A stretch of DNA of 64,000 nucleotides from Oscillospiraceae bacterium (lineage in GTDB: Bacteria; Bacillota; Clostridia; Oscillospirales; Ruminococcaceae): contig JAGAKZ010000012.1 in the NCBI GenBank assembly GCA_017848115.1, positions 1-64,000 of the forward strand. The letters run 5' to 3'. Under the pieces are notes generated by a model. The model was given only the letters and a program-made list of their open reading frames with translations. It ran no database searches and was not told the origin of the DNA. Below, one piece after another: positions 36,133 through 45,214 of this stretch. How positions within the stretch are numbered: the stretch's first letter is position 1; every line of letters starts with the position of its first letter. Made by a program: the position numbers and the translations under genes.

Positions 36133-36210
36133 AAGTCCTCCTGTTAATGAAAAATACATTACAAATGCTGTCCTTATTTTTTCAAAAGGACAGCATTTAT
36201 TTTTTTCAAT

Positions 36211-39027
36211 TTATGCGTTTGTTGATGCAGGAGCCGGTGCTGGTGTCTTTTCCTTCTTCATAAATTTAAAACCTTTTTTGTTGTTGTCTATCATGAAGAA
36301 TACAACTACAAGACCGATACCTGCAATTGTGAGAACTATACCAAGCGGCATACCTGCCGGGAAGAATGACATTTCAACTTCGTGTGTACCCGGTTCCATC
36401 TTGATTCCGATAAAACCGCCTGCCACTTCTGTAATTTCAGCTTTCTTACCGTCAACTTTTACTGTCCAGCCCTTTTCGTTAGGAATAGATGTAAAGAATA
36501 CCTGTCCTTCATTTGCTGTAACAGTACCTTCGATATGAGTATCAGACCATTTTTCAATATTCCACTGATTTTCCTGAAGTTTTGTTATATCTTCAATGAA
36601 AGCTGATTCATCAAAATAATAGAAAAGCTGATCTGACATATATGTGTACTCATTTGCAATAGTCATACGAATACTAAAGTTTGTGTCAGCTTCATATTTT
36701 CCAAGACGTTTGATACAGTAGTGTTCGTGTTCAAAGTAATTTCCGATAAACTGACCTCTGTACTCGAAGCACTGGAGTTCCTCGTTCCATGTACCATTCC
36801 AGAGATTTACCTGCTTTTCATAGATCGTCGGGAAATATACATAAACTGTATCATCAGTTTCTGCGTGTACAAAGTAGTCGATAGTCCAGTCATTAGCACC
36901 TGCATTTGCTACATACTTTGTCTGATTGCCTGCGCCTTCTATGGTTACGTTTGTATATATAGGATCCTGTGAGAACTGCAAACGCTTGAAATATTCCTTT
37001 TCCTGTCCTGTCATCGCACTGAGAAGTGCATTCTGGTTTGCAAAAGGATTTGTGGTGTTATTTATCTGAACATTGAGTATATCATCATCTACCATATATC
37101 CCATTGAAAGAGCATATGGATTTTTGTAGATATCTATCTGTGTAGTATCTCCACTCTTGTGTTCTGTAACTGTTGACATCTGATACGGATACATAGTAGA
37201 AACGCCTGAGTTTTCACTGTCAAACACATACTTGATACCAAGTATAGAGTCTGTGAGCGGTGTTGTACCGTCATATCTTGTATAATGTCCACGGCTTACA
37301 TATCCGAGTTTTCCAAGTGTATCGATCATCTTTGCATTCATTACAGAACTTGAATGTGTAAGACCTTTGAGTCCGAATGCAAGATTGTCGTTTACAGTTC
37401 TTCTGAGTGGGTTTTTGTTTGTTACCTTTTCAGAACGGTAAAGTCCGTCATCAAGTTCTTCCATCTTTTCAACAGCAGCACGTCCTGCTTCTATATAGTC
37501 ATAGTAGGAAGAACGCATACTGTAAGTTACGTCATCATCAATGTCCTTGAGCGTATCAAAAGTACTTATGAGAAGTTCTCCCGATACAAGAAGAACGATA
37601 GTCACAGGTATAGCCTTTGAAGTGTTGTTATCCTTATATGCTGATACGAGGATAGTGAAACAGAGTATACAGCCGGCTGTGAACCATAATCCGTTAAGGA
37701 TCTCGATGTTTTCATATTTGAATAATTTTTCTGCGAGCAAAAGGTATGCAAGTATTCCGAAGAATGAACCACCGATCGCATTTGGCTTGATGCCATCAAG
37801 TTTTTCAAATGCCTCTGCACCCATTGAAAGAAGTACAAATGACATTATGAATGAATATCTGTAAGGAAGCCAGTTAGGTACCTGTCCGCCATGCCAGAGC
37901 ATATCGAGCGGTTTTACGTACATACTGAAGAAAAGAACAGCGAGAAGAAGTGAATAGCCGAGCTTTCTCTTTGAGCTTACCTTATCATTGAAGTAGAAGA
38001 GCGGAAGCATAAGCATTGCGAGTGTTCCGCAGTATATTTCAGGAAGTCCTTCGTTTCTTACTGTGTCATAGCTTGAAGGAAGGAGCTTTGAAAGAATGTC
38101 TATAGAGTCAAACTGGAGCTGTACTGAATAGTCAGGTGTTGTAAACTCAAACTTACCAAGACTAAGTGAGAAGTAGACCGGAAGAACCATTACAGCGGCA
38201 CAAGCACCGGCAATAAGTGATGTATATCCGAATCTCAATACAGTAAATGCAAGCTCTTTTATAGTCATACTTTCCTTTTCTGTACCGAAGAAAAGGTAGT
38301 AAAGGAAGTATATAACGCTGAAAATAGCGAGCATAAATCCGATATAGAAGTTTGCAAAGAAAATTATTGCAAGAGGAATGATATAGTTTACTCTTGCCTT
38401 TTTATCAACAAGGTATTCTATACCGAGTGCTATAAGCGGAAGAAGGATCAGACCATCTATCCACATCGGGTCCATAAGCTGGATTACCGCATATGCACAA
38501 AGAGCAAACAGTGTTGAAAAGATAACCGAATTCATCGGTCTCATTTTCTTGGATTTCTGCAGGTAATAACTGAATGTAACGCCGATAGAACCTATCTTTG
38601 CTAACTGCATTATGAGCAGACTCTCAAGAAGCATGGTTCTCGGTAAGAGCATTACGATAAGTGTAAACGGGCTGGCAAGATAATAGCCGATAATACCCAT
38701 GTATTCGCCTGAAAGATTTCGTGACCAGTTGTAAAGAATACTTTCTTCACCCCAGATAGCATCTCTCAGTGCTTCGAAATAATAAACATACTGACCGTTA
38801 AGATCAAGTACCAGAACAGAACCGTCATGCGGCTTGGAACGTCCCTCAAGCTCTGTTCCCATAATGTTTCCGATTGGATAAACGTCAAAAAGCCCATATG
38901 CAAGAGTCATGATGATAGCAGGTATGAAAAATGCGTACAGATAATATCTGTGCTCATATATCCACGTCCTCATCTTAGGCCAGATACCCTGCTTGACTTC
39001 TTTAACAGGCTGCGCTGTTTTTTCCAT
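36211..39027 (-). CDS. YfhO-family membrane protein
   Basis: 938 residues with about 13-14 membrane helices (first at about 28-48, further ones between about 100 and 470, last near 905-925) and a large outside loop region in the C-terminal half. The family (GT-C-like) is linked to glycosylation of lipoteichoic acid in Gram-positives. The start is taken as ATG 39027 (MEKTAQPVKE) after AGGAGG, since the open frame upstream lacks a site and has poor coding composition. The substrate is not shown. Confidence 0.82.
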   Translation of the reverse strand: MEKTAQPVKEVKQGIWPKMRTWIYEHRYYLYAFFIPAIIMTLAYGLFDVYPIGNIMGTELEGRSKPHDGSVLVLDLNGQYVYYFEALRDAIWGEESILYNWSRNLSGEYMGIIGYYLASPFTLIVMLLPRTMLLESLLIMQLAKIGSIGVTFSYYLQKSKKMRPMNSVIFSTLFALCAYAVIQLMDPMWIDGLILLPLIALGIEYLVDKKARVNYIIPLAIIFFANFYIGFMLAIFSVIYFLYYLFFGTEKESMTIKELAFTVLRFGYTSLIAGACAAVMVLPVYFSLSLGKFEFTTPDYSVQLQFDSIDILSKLLPSSYDTVRNEGLPEIYCGTLAMLMLPLFYFNDKVSSKRKLGYSLLLAVLFFSMYVKPLDMLWHGGQVPNWLPYRYSFIMSFVLLSMGAEAFEKLDGIKPNAIGGSFFGILAYLLLAEKLFKYENIEILNGLWFTAGCILCFTILVSAYKDNNTSKAIPVTIVLLVSGELLISTFDTLKDIDDDVTYSMRSSYYDYIEAGRAAVEKMEELDDGLYRSEKVTNKNPLRRTVNDNLAFGLKGLTHSSSVMNAKMIDTLGKLGYVSRGHYTRYDGTTPLTDSILGIKYVFDSENSGVSTMYPYQMSTVTEHKSGDTTQIDIYKNPYALSMGYMVDDDILNVQINNTTNPFANQNALLSAMTGQEKEYFKRLQFSQDPIYTNVTIEGAGNQTKYVANAGANDWTIDYFVHAETDDTVYVYFPTIYEKQVNLWNGTWNEELQCFEYRGQFIGNYFEHEHYCIKRLGKYEADTNFSIRMTIANEYTYMSDQLFYYFDESAFIEDITKLQENQWNIEKWSDTHIEGTVTANEGQVFFTSIPNEKGWTVKVDGKKAEITEVAGGFIGIKMEPGTHEVEMSFFPAGMPLGIVLTIAGIGLVVVFFMIDNNKKGFKFMKKEKTPAPAPASTNA

Positions 39028-39189
39028 TTGGGATCCTCCTGTTTCTTTAGAATATTGTATATGCTTTGTTTTCCCCCAAAAAGCACATATATTTTCATTA
39101 TACAATATTCTGCCCGATTTTACAAGCATATTTAATGAATACTCAAAAATTTTTTCGACATAAATATTGTTTTGATATTTATGGAAAAT

Positions 39190-39220
39190 AAGAAATGCCG
39201 ACTCTTTTGAATCGGCATGG
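39190..39220 (-). terminator. Terminator after the B1 gene
   Basis: ATGCCGA (39195-39201) and TCGGCAT (39212-39218), with a T-rich stretch after on the minus strand. It lies 27 bp past the stop. Confidence 0.75.
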
Positions 39221-39244
39221 TTGCGGGGGGTAGATATTGTTTTT

Positions 39245-39358
39245 TTACTCTCCAAAAGTTGATATGGTATCTTTGGTGTATATACGTTCACCTGTTTCGG
39301 AATAATCGTATTCGTTTGTGTTGTACATATAATCATCGGGGTACCATTCAAAATATTT
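39245..39358 (-). repeat. Near-identical 114-bp 3' end, copy 1
   Basis: Matches 41086-41199 at all but six of 114 positions. It covers the last 37 codons of B1. The rest of the two proteins is far more diverged. Confidence 0.85.
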
Positions 39359-40171
39359 TTGCATAAAGTCTTTTATTAGCAGTTCTGTTCCCGGTAAATA
39401 GTTTATATTCATTACCATGCGAAAATTTTCCTTCACAAAATCAAAACCGTTATACTCTAAGCAATCATTTGTTTTGGGCAATGTAAGACAAAATGATTTA
39501 TTTGTTTCATTATCTGTGCATATAAATATTGAAATAAATTCTTCACCACAACTCGACATAGTTTGTTTTTCATAATAAACATATTTTGGCTTATTAAAAA
39601 AAGAACTGATCTGTGATTTTAATTTCTGAAAATCAAAAAAACGTTTATCATGCAATATCAATTGATATTTTCCATTTCTTTTAAGCTCGTACTCTATCTT
39701 TACATCACAAAATAGCGAAGTTATATCTGTTTTTTTTAAAACCGAATCTACTGCTCCCCATAACCGCCATTCATTACCATTATATATTTTTTCTATATCT
39801 TTTTTATTAAGAAGTCGCTCCATGTCACAATCAAACAAATCTTCTTGAAACACCCGAAAATATTCATACAAAATTTTCAATATTATATCAGTATATCGTA
39901 TATCTTCAATCCATAGTGAATCTGTAAGGGAATCTTCAAGTTCAAGTGGAGCATGAGTATTTTTGCCTGACTTGACATACATCACTGCACAGTCTTCCGA
40001 ACCATAATATTTACATACACCTATATTGTAATGATAATCATCATTTCCAATCTCTGTTTTAGAGATTTTATATATATATCCCTGATTTCTAAATATATTT
40101 ATCAAAGTTTCTACTGTTTTTTGCGGATTATATTTATTACGATCTGTTATAAGAACACCTGTAATGCCCAT
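39245..40171 (-). CDS. Hypothetical protein B1 of the A/B array
   Basis: 308 residues, no membrane segment or signal. Family not recognised. Paralogue of the protein at 41086-42000: alike at the N-terminus (MGITGVLITDRN versus MGASGYIFVKNN), with moderate similarity through the centre and a nearly identical C-terminus (FEWYPDDYMYNTNEYDYSE). The start is ATG 40171, preceded by AGGAG. It follows A1 by 19 bp. Arrays of diverged paralogues are common among immunity proteins of toxin systems, but nothing here shows a toxin. Confidence 0.7.
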   Translation of the reverse strand: MGITGVLITDRNKYNPQKTVETLINIFRNQGYIYKISKTEIGNDDYHYNIGVCKYYGSEDCAVMYVKSGKNTHAPLELEDSLTDSLWIEDIRYTDIILKILYEYFRVFQEDLFDCDMERLLNKKDIEKIYNGNEWRLWGAVDSVLKKTDITSLFCDVKIEYELKRNGKYQLILHDKRFFDFQKLKSQISSFFNKPKYVYYEKQTMSSCGEEFISIFICTDNETNKSFCLTLPKTNDCLEYNGFDFVKENFRMVMNINYLPGTELLIKDFMQKYFEWYPDDYMYNTNEYDYSETGERIYTKDTISTFGE

Positions 40172-40177
40172 TTTTTT

Positions 40178-40215
40178 AATTTTTCTCCTTTTATTTTTCA
40201 AATGCGATATCAATA
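40178..40215 (-). repeat. 38-bp A-to-B junction repeat, copy 1
   Basis: Identical to 42005-42042 except for one base. Covers the last codons of A1 (IDIAFEK), its stop and the B1 ribosome site. Confidence 0.8.
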
Positions 40216-41045
40216 TATTCCTCAAAAGTTTTGTCATAACTTACCTTATATCCCGGAAATATATTTGATTTTGTTATTTCAAAATGTTCTGCTATATTTT
40301 TGATAAATAATTTTGCATATGTCTTGCGGTTATCCTTGAATTCTTCTGAAAAAGGTATATTTACGCTTATTACATATTCTCTTTCTGATAAATTTTCTTG
40401 CTCTTTATCAGGATAATATTTTATATTAAAATCAAAATATTTAGTTGACATTGAAAAAGCATATTTTATATCGGAATATTCTATAATCTTAATATCATCA
40501 CTACAAATAGTTTTCTTACAAATATCATACGATATCTGTTTAATTTCATCTATATCTTTATTTGATTTCCCACATACATGCAATCTGTAATAATATCCAT
40601 TTATGTGTTCTGTTTTTAGAAGTCCATAGCAGTTATTAAAAGAACACATCGGAAAATTCTCATCTCTTTTATTAGCAAACACTATGTTATTTTTTCTTTC
40701 AAAAATCATCTCACCATCTGAGATAAACAAAAAATCTCCCTGTGTATTTTCAAGTAATTCAGTTAAAAATTCAAAGCTTGTTTCGTTATCTGTATATGAA
40801 TCCAAAATAAATCTTACATTTACATCTGAAGCATAATATAAGGATTCTTCATGTATATGTCTACGCTCGTCTTCATCAAGATAAAACATCACCATATAAA
40901 TCGGCACAGGAAAACTGTAACTATATCCATGTTTATATTCAGATACAATAACACTTTTATTGAATTTTTCAAACATATTTTTTATTTTTAGATTATCAAT
41001 ATCATCAACATGAATATATACATTTGCATCTTCTATGTTAGCCAC
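40191..41045 (-). CDS. Hypothetical protein A1 of the A/B array
   Basis: 284 residues, soluble, unrecognised. Acidic N-terminal region (NVYIHVDDIDNLK) and several aromatic-rich stretches; no catalytic motif seen. GTG start at 41045 with AAAGGGAT upstream. It lies between the two B paralogues. A second copy of its last eight codons (TIDITFEK) survives at 42018-42045, downstream of the truncated RhuM gene, so a second A gene once stood there. Confidence 0.65.
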   Translation of the reverse strand: MANIEDANVYIHVDDIDNLKIKNMFEKFNKSVIVSEYKHGYSYSFPVPIYMVMFYLDEDERRHIHEESLYYASDVNVRFILDSYTDNETSFEFLTELLENTQGDFLFISDGEMIFERKNNIVFANKRDENFPMCSFNNCYGLLKTEHINGYYYRLHVCGKSNKDIDEIKQISYDICKKTICSDDIKIIEYSDIKYAFSMSTKYFDFNIKYYPDKEQENLSEREYVISVNIPFSEEFKDNRKTYAKLFIKNIAEHFEITKSNIFPGYKVSYDKTFEEYIDIAFEK

Positions 41046-41085
41046 AACATATATCCCTTTCTTTCCAAATATTTTATAAACAATG

Positions 41086-41199
41086 TTACTCTCCGAAAGT
41101 CAGTATGGTATCTTTGGTGTATATACGCTCTCCTGTTTCGGAATAATCGTATTCGTTTGTGTTGTACATATAATCATCGGGGTACCATTCAAAATATTT
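41086..41199 (-). repeat. Near-identical 114-bp 3' end, copy 2
   Basis: See 39245-39358. Synonymous positions are conserved too, pointing to recent gene conversion or duplication and not only to protein-level selection. Confidence 0.85.
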
Positions 41200-42000
41200 C
41201 TGTACAATCTCCTTTATATTTTTTTCCTGTCCTCTCATATATCTTATAGCCATTACTACACAAATTCCCTCTTTTATATAATCATAATCACACTCAGCAT
41301 ACAAATCCCGTTCCTCATATATATGCAACTCATAAAAGCCATCATTAAAGTTATTCATATCAACCACTATCAAACTATGAAAGTATGGATTCCAGGAAAG
41401 TTCATATCTTTCTTCATAATATGTATAATTTTTTTCTTTTAAAAACGATATCAAATGGTTTTTTAAATCACAAAAATCAAATTTTTCAGCCTTACGCAAA
41501 AACAATTGCCATACACAATCTCTGTTCAGACTATATCTTATATCTGTTTTCCGGTTTTCAGGCAAAATATACCGCTCATTTGGCAACGCAGGATTACAAT
41601 AAACCCACGCTTCCCAATTATAGCTTTTATATATTGCTTCTATGTCTTTTTTAGAGAACAACCACCTACTGTCACCATCAAAGTAACCCTCAGGAAATTT
41701 TTGAAAATACTCATACAAAATCTTTAAAACAAGATTTTCACTTTGTATGTTTTCAAAATAAATCAGGTTCTCAAACTCTGACTGTGAATCATTCCTTTCA
41801 AAATCAACATAGATTATAGTCCAGCTGTCAGAACCGGAATATTCGCTAATACTTATATGATAATAATATTCAGAACCGCTTTTTAATTTATCCACAAAAT
41901 AGTAATACCCTTGAGTTTTAAACAAGTTCTCGAAAAATGCCATTGTTTTATTTACATCATAACTATTATTTTTAACAAAAATATATCCCGAAGCACCCAT
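41086..42000 (-). CDS. Hypothetical protein B2 of the A/B array
   Basis: 304 residues, unrecognised and soluble. Paralogue of B1. The N-terminal part (MAFFENLFKTQGYYY) and the segment LKILYEYFQKFPEGYFDGD match B1 loosely; the last 37 residues differ at only one position. ATG 42000 follows AGGAG in a leader that is a copy of the one before B1. Its upstream neighbour is now a hybrid of RhuM and the A gene. Confidence 0.7.
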   Translation of the reverse strand: MGASGYIFVKNNSYDVNKTMAFFENLFKTQGYYYFVDKLKSGSEYYYHISISEYSGSDSWTIIYVDFERNDSQSEFENLIYFENIQSENLVLKILYEYFQKFPEGYFDGDSRWLFSKKDIEAIYKSYNWEAWVYCNPALPNERYILPENRKTDIRYSLNRDCVWQLFLRKAEKFDFCDLKNHLISFLKEKNYTYYEERYELSWNPYFHSLIVVDMNNFNDGFYELHIYEERDLYAECDYDYIKEGICVVMAIRYMRGQEKNIKEIVQKYFEWYPDDYMYNTNEYDYSETGERIYTKDTILTFGE

Positions 42001-42004
42001 TTTA

Positions 42005-42042
42005 AATTTTTCTCCTTTTATTTTTCAAATGTGATATCAATA
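42005..42042 (-). repeat. 38-bp A-to-B junction repeat, copy 2
   Basis: Here the A-gene end is joined to a truncated RhuM gene and not to a full A gene. Confidence 0.8.
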
Positions 42043-42285
42043 GTAATCAACGTTGTAGGTTTTTCCGTCGGTGGCAGTTGTTGCAAAATTTGCAACAACT
42101 GCCACTCGTTGTAATTCACCTTCTTCAAAAATATTTTTGATATGACGCGATATAGTGGATTTGTCACGCTGAAACAACTTTGCCATCTGATCAATAGATA
42201 GCCATACAGTATCTTCTTCAAAGGTAGTTTCTATTTTCGTCAAACCGTCTTCGGTTGTATACATAATAATATTTGAATGATTCAT
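42037..42285 (-). pseudogene. Truncated RhuM-family gene
   Basis: 82 codons. The reading VWLSIDQMAKLFQRDKSTISRHIKNIF is the helix-turn-helix N-terminus of the RhuM (virulence RhuM / Fic-linked) family, whose full members are about 330 residues. After NVDYY the frame stops at the join with the remnant of gene A. A good ribosome site (AGGAGG) remains, so a short DNA-binding peptide could be made. It is called a pseudogene because about three quarters is missing. Confidence 0.75.
42071..42105. repeat. 35-bp perfect palindrome in the RhuM remnant
   Basis: Arms of 17 bp (GTGGCAGTTGTTGCAAA and its complement) around one base. It encodes VAVVANFATTAT. It would form a strong cruciform or RNA hairpin. 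Confidence 0.85.
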
Positions 42286-42567
42286 ATACGAAGTCCTCCT
42301 ATGTTTATGTATCGTCTTTCTTCTTTATTATAAACATTGTACTAATTCTATTATAACATTTTTATAAATTACATACTATACTTTTTTGTTCTCTATTCAA
42401 TAAAAAACATTTTTATATTTTATCCATTTTCAAAAAATCAAATCAAGTCCTTACAAATATCAACAGCAATTTGTTATTTTTTTGTCGTATGATTTTATCC
42501 TCTTTGTGCTGTATCAACAAAAATTCTTCATACACTAATTTTTTTTTTCGATAACCCTCTAAGAATA

Positions 42568-42596
42568 TTGACTTATTGCTTTAAAAAGCATATAAT
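42568..42596 (+). promoter_or_regulatory. Sigma-A promoter of serC-serA
   Basis: TTGACT (42568-42573), 17 bp, TATAAT (42591-42596). Leader about 90 bases. The rest of the 42286-42688 gap shows only A+T-rich sequence. Confidence 0.8.
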
Positions 42597-42688
42597 AATA
42601 AATGTCTATATATTATTTTATCATAGTATAAAGTTCTATAAATTTTTTAAAATTTTAACTATACTACATAGTTACGGAGGTTTTTTAA

Positions 42689-43771
42689 ATGAACAGAGTT
42701 TACAATTTTAGTGCAGGTCCGGCTGTTCTTCCTGAAGAAGTTCTCAGAGAAGCCGCAGATGAAATGCTTGATTACAAGGGAACAGGCATGTCCGTAATGG
42801 AAATGTCACACCGTTCAAAAGCATATGATGAAATCATCAAGGACGCTGAAAAAGATATCAGAGATCTTATGAACATTCCTGATAACTACAAGGTACTTTT
42901 CCTTCAGGGCGGTGCTTCTCAGCAGTTCGCAGCAGTTCCTATGAACCTTATGAAGAACAAGAAAGCTGCTTACATAGTTACAGGTCAGTGGGCAAAGAAA
43001 GCTTACCAGGAAGCTCAGATGTACGGTGAAGCTGTTGCTGTTGCATCTTCTGCTGACAAAACCTTCTCATACATTCCGGATTGTTCAGACCTTGACATTC
43101 CTGAAGATGCAGACTATGTATATATCTGTGAAAACAACACAATCTACGGAACAAAGTTCAAAACTCTTCCAAATACAAAGGGTAAAATCCTCGTTTCAGA
43201 CGTTTCTTCATGCTTCCTTTCAGAACCTGTTGATGTAACAAAGTATGGTGTTATTTACGGCGGTGTTCAGAAGAATATAGGTCCTGCAGGCGTTGTTATC
43301 GCTATCATCAGAGAAGACCTTATCACAGACGAAGTTCTTCCAGGCACACCTACAATGCTCAAGTGGAAGACACAGGCTGACAACGATTCACTTTACAACA
43401 CACCTCCATGCTACGGTATCTATATCTGTGGCAAGGTATTCAAGTGGATAAAGAAAATGGGCGGTCTTGAAGCTATGAAGGCTCACAACGAAAAGAAAGC
43501 TGCTATCCTCTATGATTTCCTCGATCAGAGCAAACTCTTCAAGGCTACTGTTGCTAAGGAAGACCGTTCACTCATGAACGTTCCTTTCGTTACAGGCAAC
43601 GAAGAACTCGATGCTAAGTTTGTAAAAGAATCAAAGGCTGCAGGTTTCGAAAACCTCAAGGGTCACCGTTCAGTTGGCGGTATGCGTGCTTCTATCTACA
43701 ATGCTATGCCAATCGAAGGCGTTGAAAAGCTCGTAGAATTTATGAAGAAGTTCGAAGCTGAAAATGCTTAA
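42689..43771 (+). CDS. serC: Phosphoserine aminotransferase
   Basis: 360 residues. It turns 3-phosphohydroxypyruvate and glutamate into 3-phosphoserine. It begins YNFSAGPAVLPEEVL, with the PLP lysine in the block GVIYGGVQKNIGPAG (about 200) and HRSVGGMRASIYNA near the end. The length is normal. CGGAGG lies upstream of the ATG. It is followed by serA after 23 bp; the two give the first two steps of serine synthesis, with serB to be found elsewhere. Confidence 0.97.
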   Translation: MNRVYNFSAGPAVLPEEVLREAADEMLDYKGTGMSVMEMSHRSKAYDEIIKDAEKDIRDLMNIPDNYKVLFLQGGASQQFAAVPMNLMKNKKAAYIVTGQWAKKAYQEAQMYGEAVAVASSADKTFSYIPDCSDLDIPEDADYVYICENNTIYGTKFKTLPNTKGKILVSDVSSCFLSEPVDVTKYGVIYGGVQKNIGPAGVVIAIIREDLITDEVLPGTPTMLKWKTQADNDSLYNTPPCYGIYICGKVFKWIKKMGGLEAMKAHNEKKAAILYDFLDQSKLFKATVAKEDRSLMNVPFVTGNEELDAKFVKESKAAGFENLKGHRSVGGMRASIYNAMPIEGVEKLVEFMKKFEAENA

Positions 43772-43794
43772 TCCATAACGGAGGTAATTTCACT

Positions 43795-44961
43795 ATGTAC
43801 AATATTCAGACTTTAAATAAAATTGCTGCTATAGGCACAGATATTTTTGATAAAACAAAATACGCTATTGCTGATGCTCCTGAAAATCCTGACGCAATAA
43901 TGGTTCGTTCAGCTGCTATGCACGACATGGAATTTGGTTCAAATCTCCTCGCTATCGCAAGAGCAGGCGCAGGCGTAAACAACATTCCTGTTGAAAAGTG
44001 CGCTGAGCAAGGTATCTGCGTATTCAACACACCTGGTGCAAACGCAAACGCAGTTAAGGAACTCGTTATCGCAGGTCTTCTCCTTTCTTCAAGAAAAATC
44101 GCAAACGCTCTCGCATGGGTACCTTCACTCAAGAACGAAGGTGACCAGGTTGGCAAGCTCGTAGAAAAAGGCAAGTCACAGTTTGCAGGTCCTGAAATCA
44201 AGGGTAAGACACTCGGTATTATCGGTCTTGGTGCTATCGGTATACTCGTAGCAAACGCTGCTGTATCACTCGGTATGAAGGTTGTTGGTACAGACCCATT
44301 CCTTTCAGTAAACGCTGCTCTCAAACTCTCAAGAAAAGTAACAGTTGTTGCTTCTCAGAAAGAAGTTTTTGAAAACGCTGACTATATCTCACTTCACGTT
44401 CCATGCACAGCTGACACAAAGGGCTTTATCAACGCTGACGCTATGGCTTCGATGAAGGACGGAGTAAGAATCCTCAACTTCGCAAGAGGCGAACTCGTTG
44501 ACACAGCTTCACTCCTCTCAGCTCTTGAAAGCGGTAAGGTTGCTTCCTACGTAACAGACTTCCCTAATGCTGAAGTTATCGGCGTTGAAGGCGTAGTTGC
44601 TCTTCCTCACCTCGGTGCTTCAACACCTGAAAGTGAAGATAACTGTGCTGTTATGGCTGCAAACGAACTTATCGACTACATCGAATTTGGTAACATCAAG
44701 AACTCAGTAAACCTTCCTGATGCTGAAATGAACGCTGTAGGTACTAAGATCTGTGTTATCCACAAGAACGTTCCTGAAGTTATCGCAAACCTCACATCTG
44801 TTATCAGCGGTAGTGGTGCAAATATCGAAAATATGCTCAACAAGAGCAAGAAGGATTTTGCTTACACAATGATCGATGCAACAGGCAAGGACATTGACGA
44901 TGCTATCGTAGCACAGCTCAGCGATATTGCAAACGTTATAAAGGTAAGAGTTATCAAGTAA
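43795..44961 (+). CDS. serA: D-3-phosphoglycerate dehydrogenase
   Basis: 388 residues, the short type ending in one ACT domain (about 318-388, CVIHKNVPEVIANLTS). It oxidises 3-phosphoglycerate to 3-phosphohydroxypyruvate. The NAD fold shows GLGAIGILVANAA. The catalytic set appears as FARGELVDT (Arg), a central Glu and LPHLGAST (His). The ACT domain may bind serine for feedback control. GGAGG precedes the ATG. A strong terminator follows. Confidence 0.96.
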   Translation: MYNIQTLNKIAAIGTDIFDKTKYAIADAPENPDAIMVRSAAMHDMEFGSNLLAIARAGAGVNNIPVEKCAEQGICVFNTPGANANAVKELVIAGLLLSSRKIANALAWVPSLKNEGDQVGKLVEKGKSQFAGPEIKGKTLGIIGLGAIGILVANAAVSLGMKVVGTDPFLSVNAALKLSRKVTVVASQKEVFENADYISLHVPCTADTKGFINADAMASMKDGVRILNFARGELVDTASLLSALESGKVASYVTDFPNAEVIGVEGVVALPHLGASTPESEDNCAVMAANELIDYIEFGNIKNSVNLPDAEMNAVGTKICVIHKNVPEVIANLTSVISGSGANIENMLNKSKKDFAYTMIDATGKDIDDAIVAQLSDIANVIKVRVIK

Positions 44962-44975
44962 TTCTTCTTAATATA

Positions 44976-45013
44976 AAAAATGACCTGATTTTTATTAATC
45001 GGGTCATTTTTTT
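44976..45013 (+). terminator. Terminator after serA
   Basis: AAAATGACCTGATT pairs with AATCGGGTCATTTT (one G-T pair), then Ts. Confidence 0.85.
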
Positions 45014-45157
45014 CCGGTACAATCCGGAAGACTATAATATTTTATTTACAGGTTATATTATAATCACTACTATTTTTTAAGTCAATACCAAAAAGGATAA
45101 TTCAGACAATTAAACAAATCTATTTAACACCTGTATGAAACTTTTTTATCTATAACT

Positions 45158-45196
45158 ACAAAAATATCCGGTCAAAATTGATGACCGGATATTTTT
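45158..45196 (-). terminator. Terminator after the mannanase gene
   Basis: AAATATCCGGTCA pairs with TGACCGGATATTT, with T-runs on both sides; a terminator for the minus gene ending at 45215. Confidence 0.85.
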
Positions 45197-45214
45197 TACA
45201 TTTATTTTTACTTC

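Noticed and set aside
39028..39351. Open frame upstream of the YfhO-like start
   Set aside because: The ribosome site and typical N-terminus place the start at 39027. The upstream codons read through a terminator and spacer.
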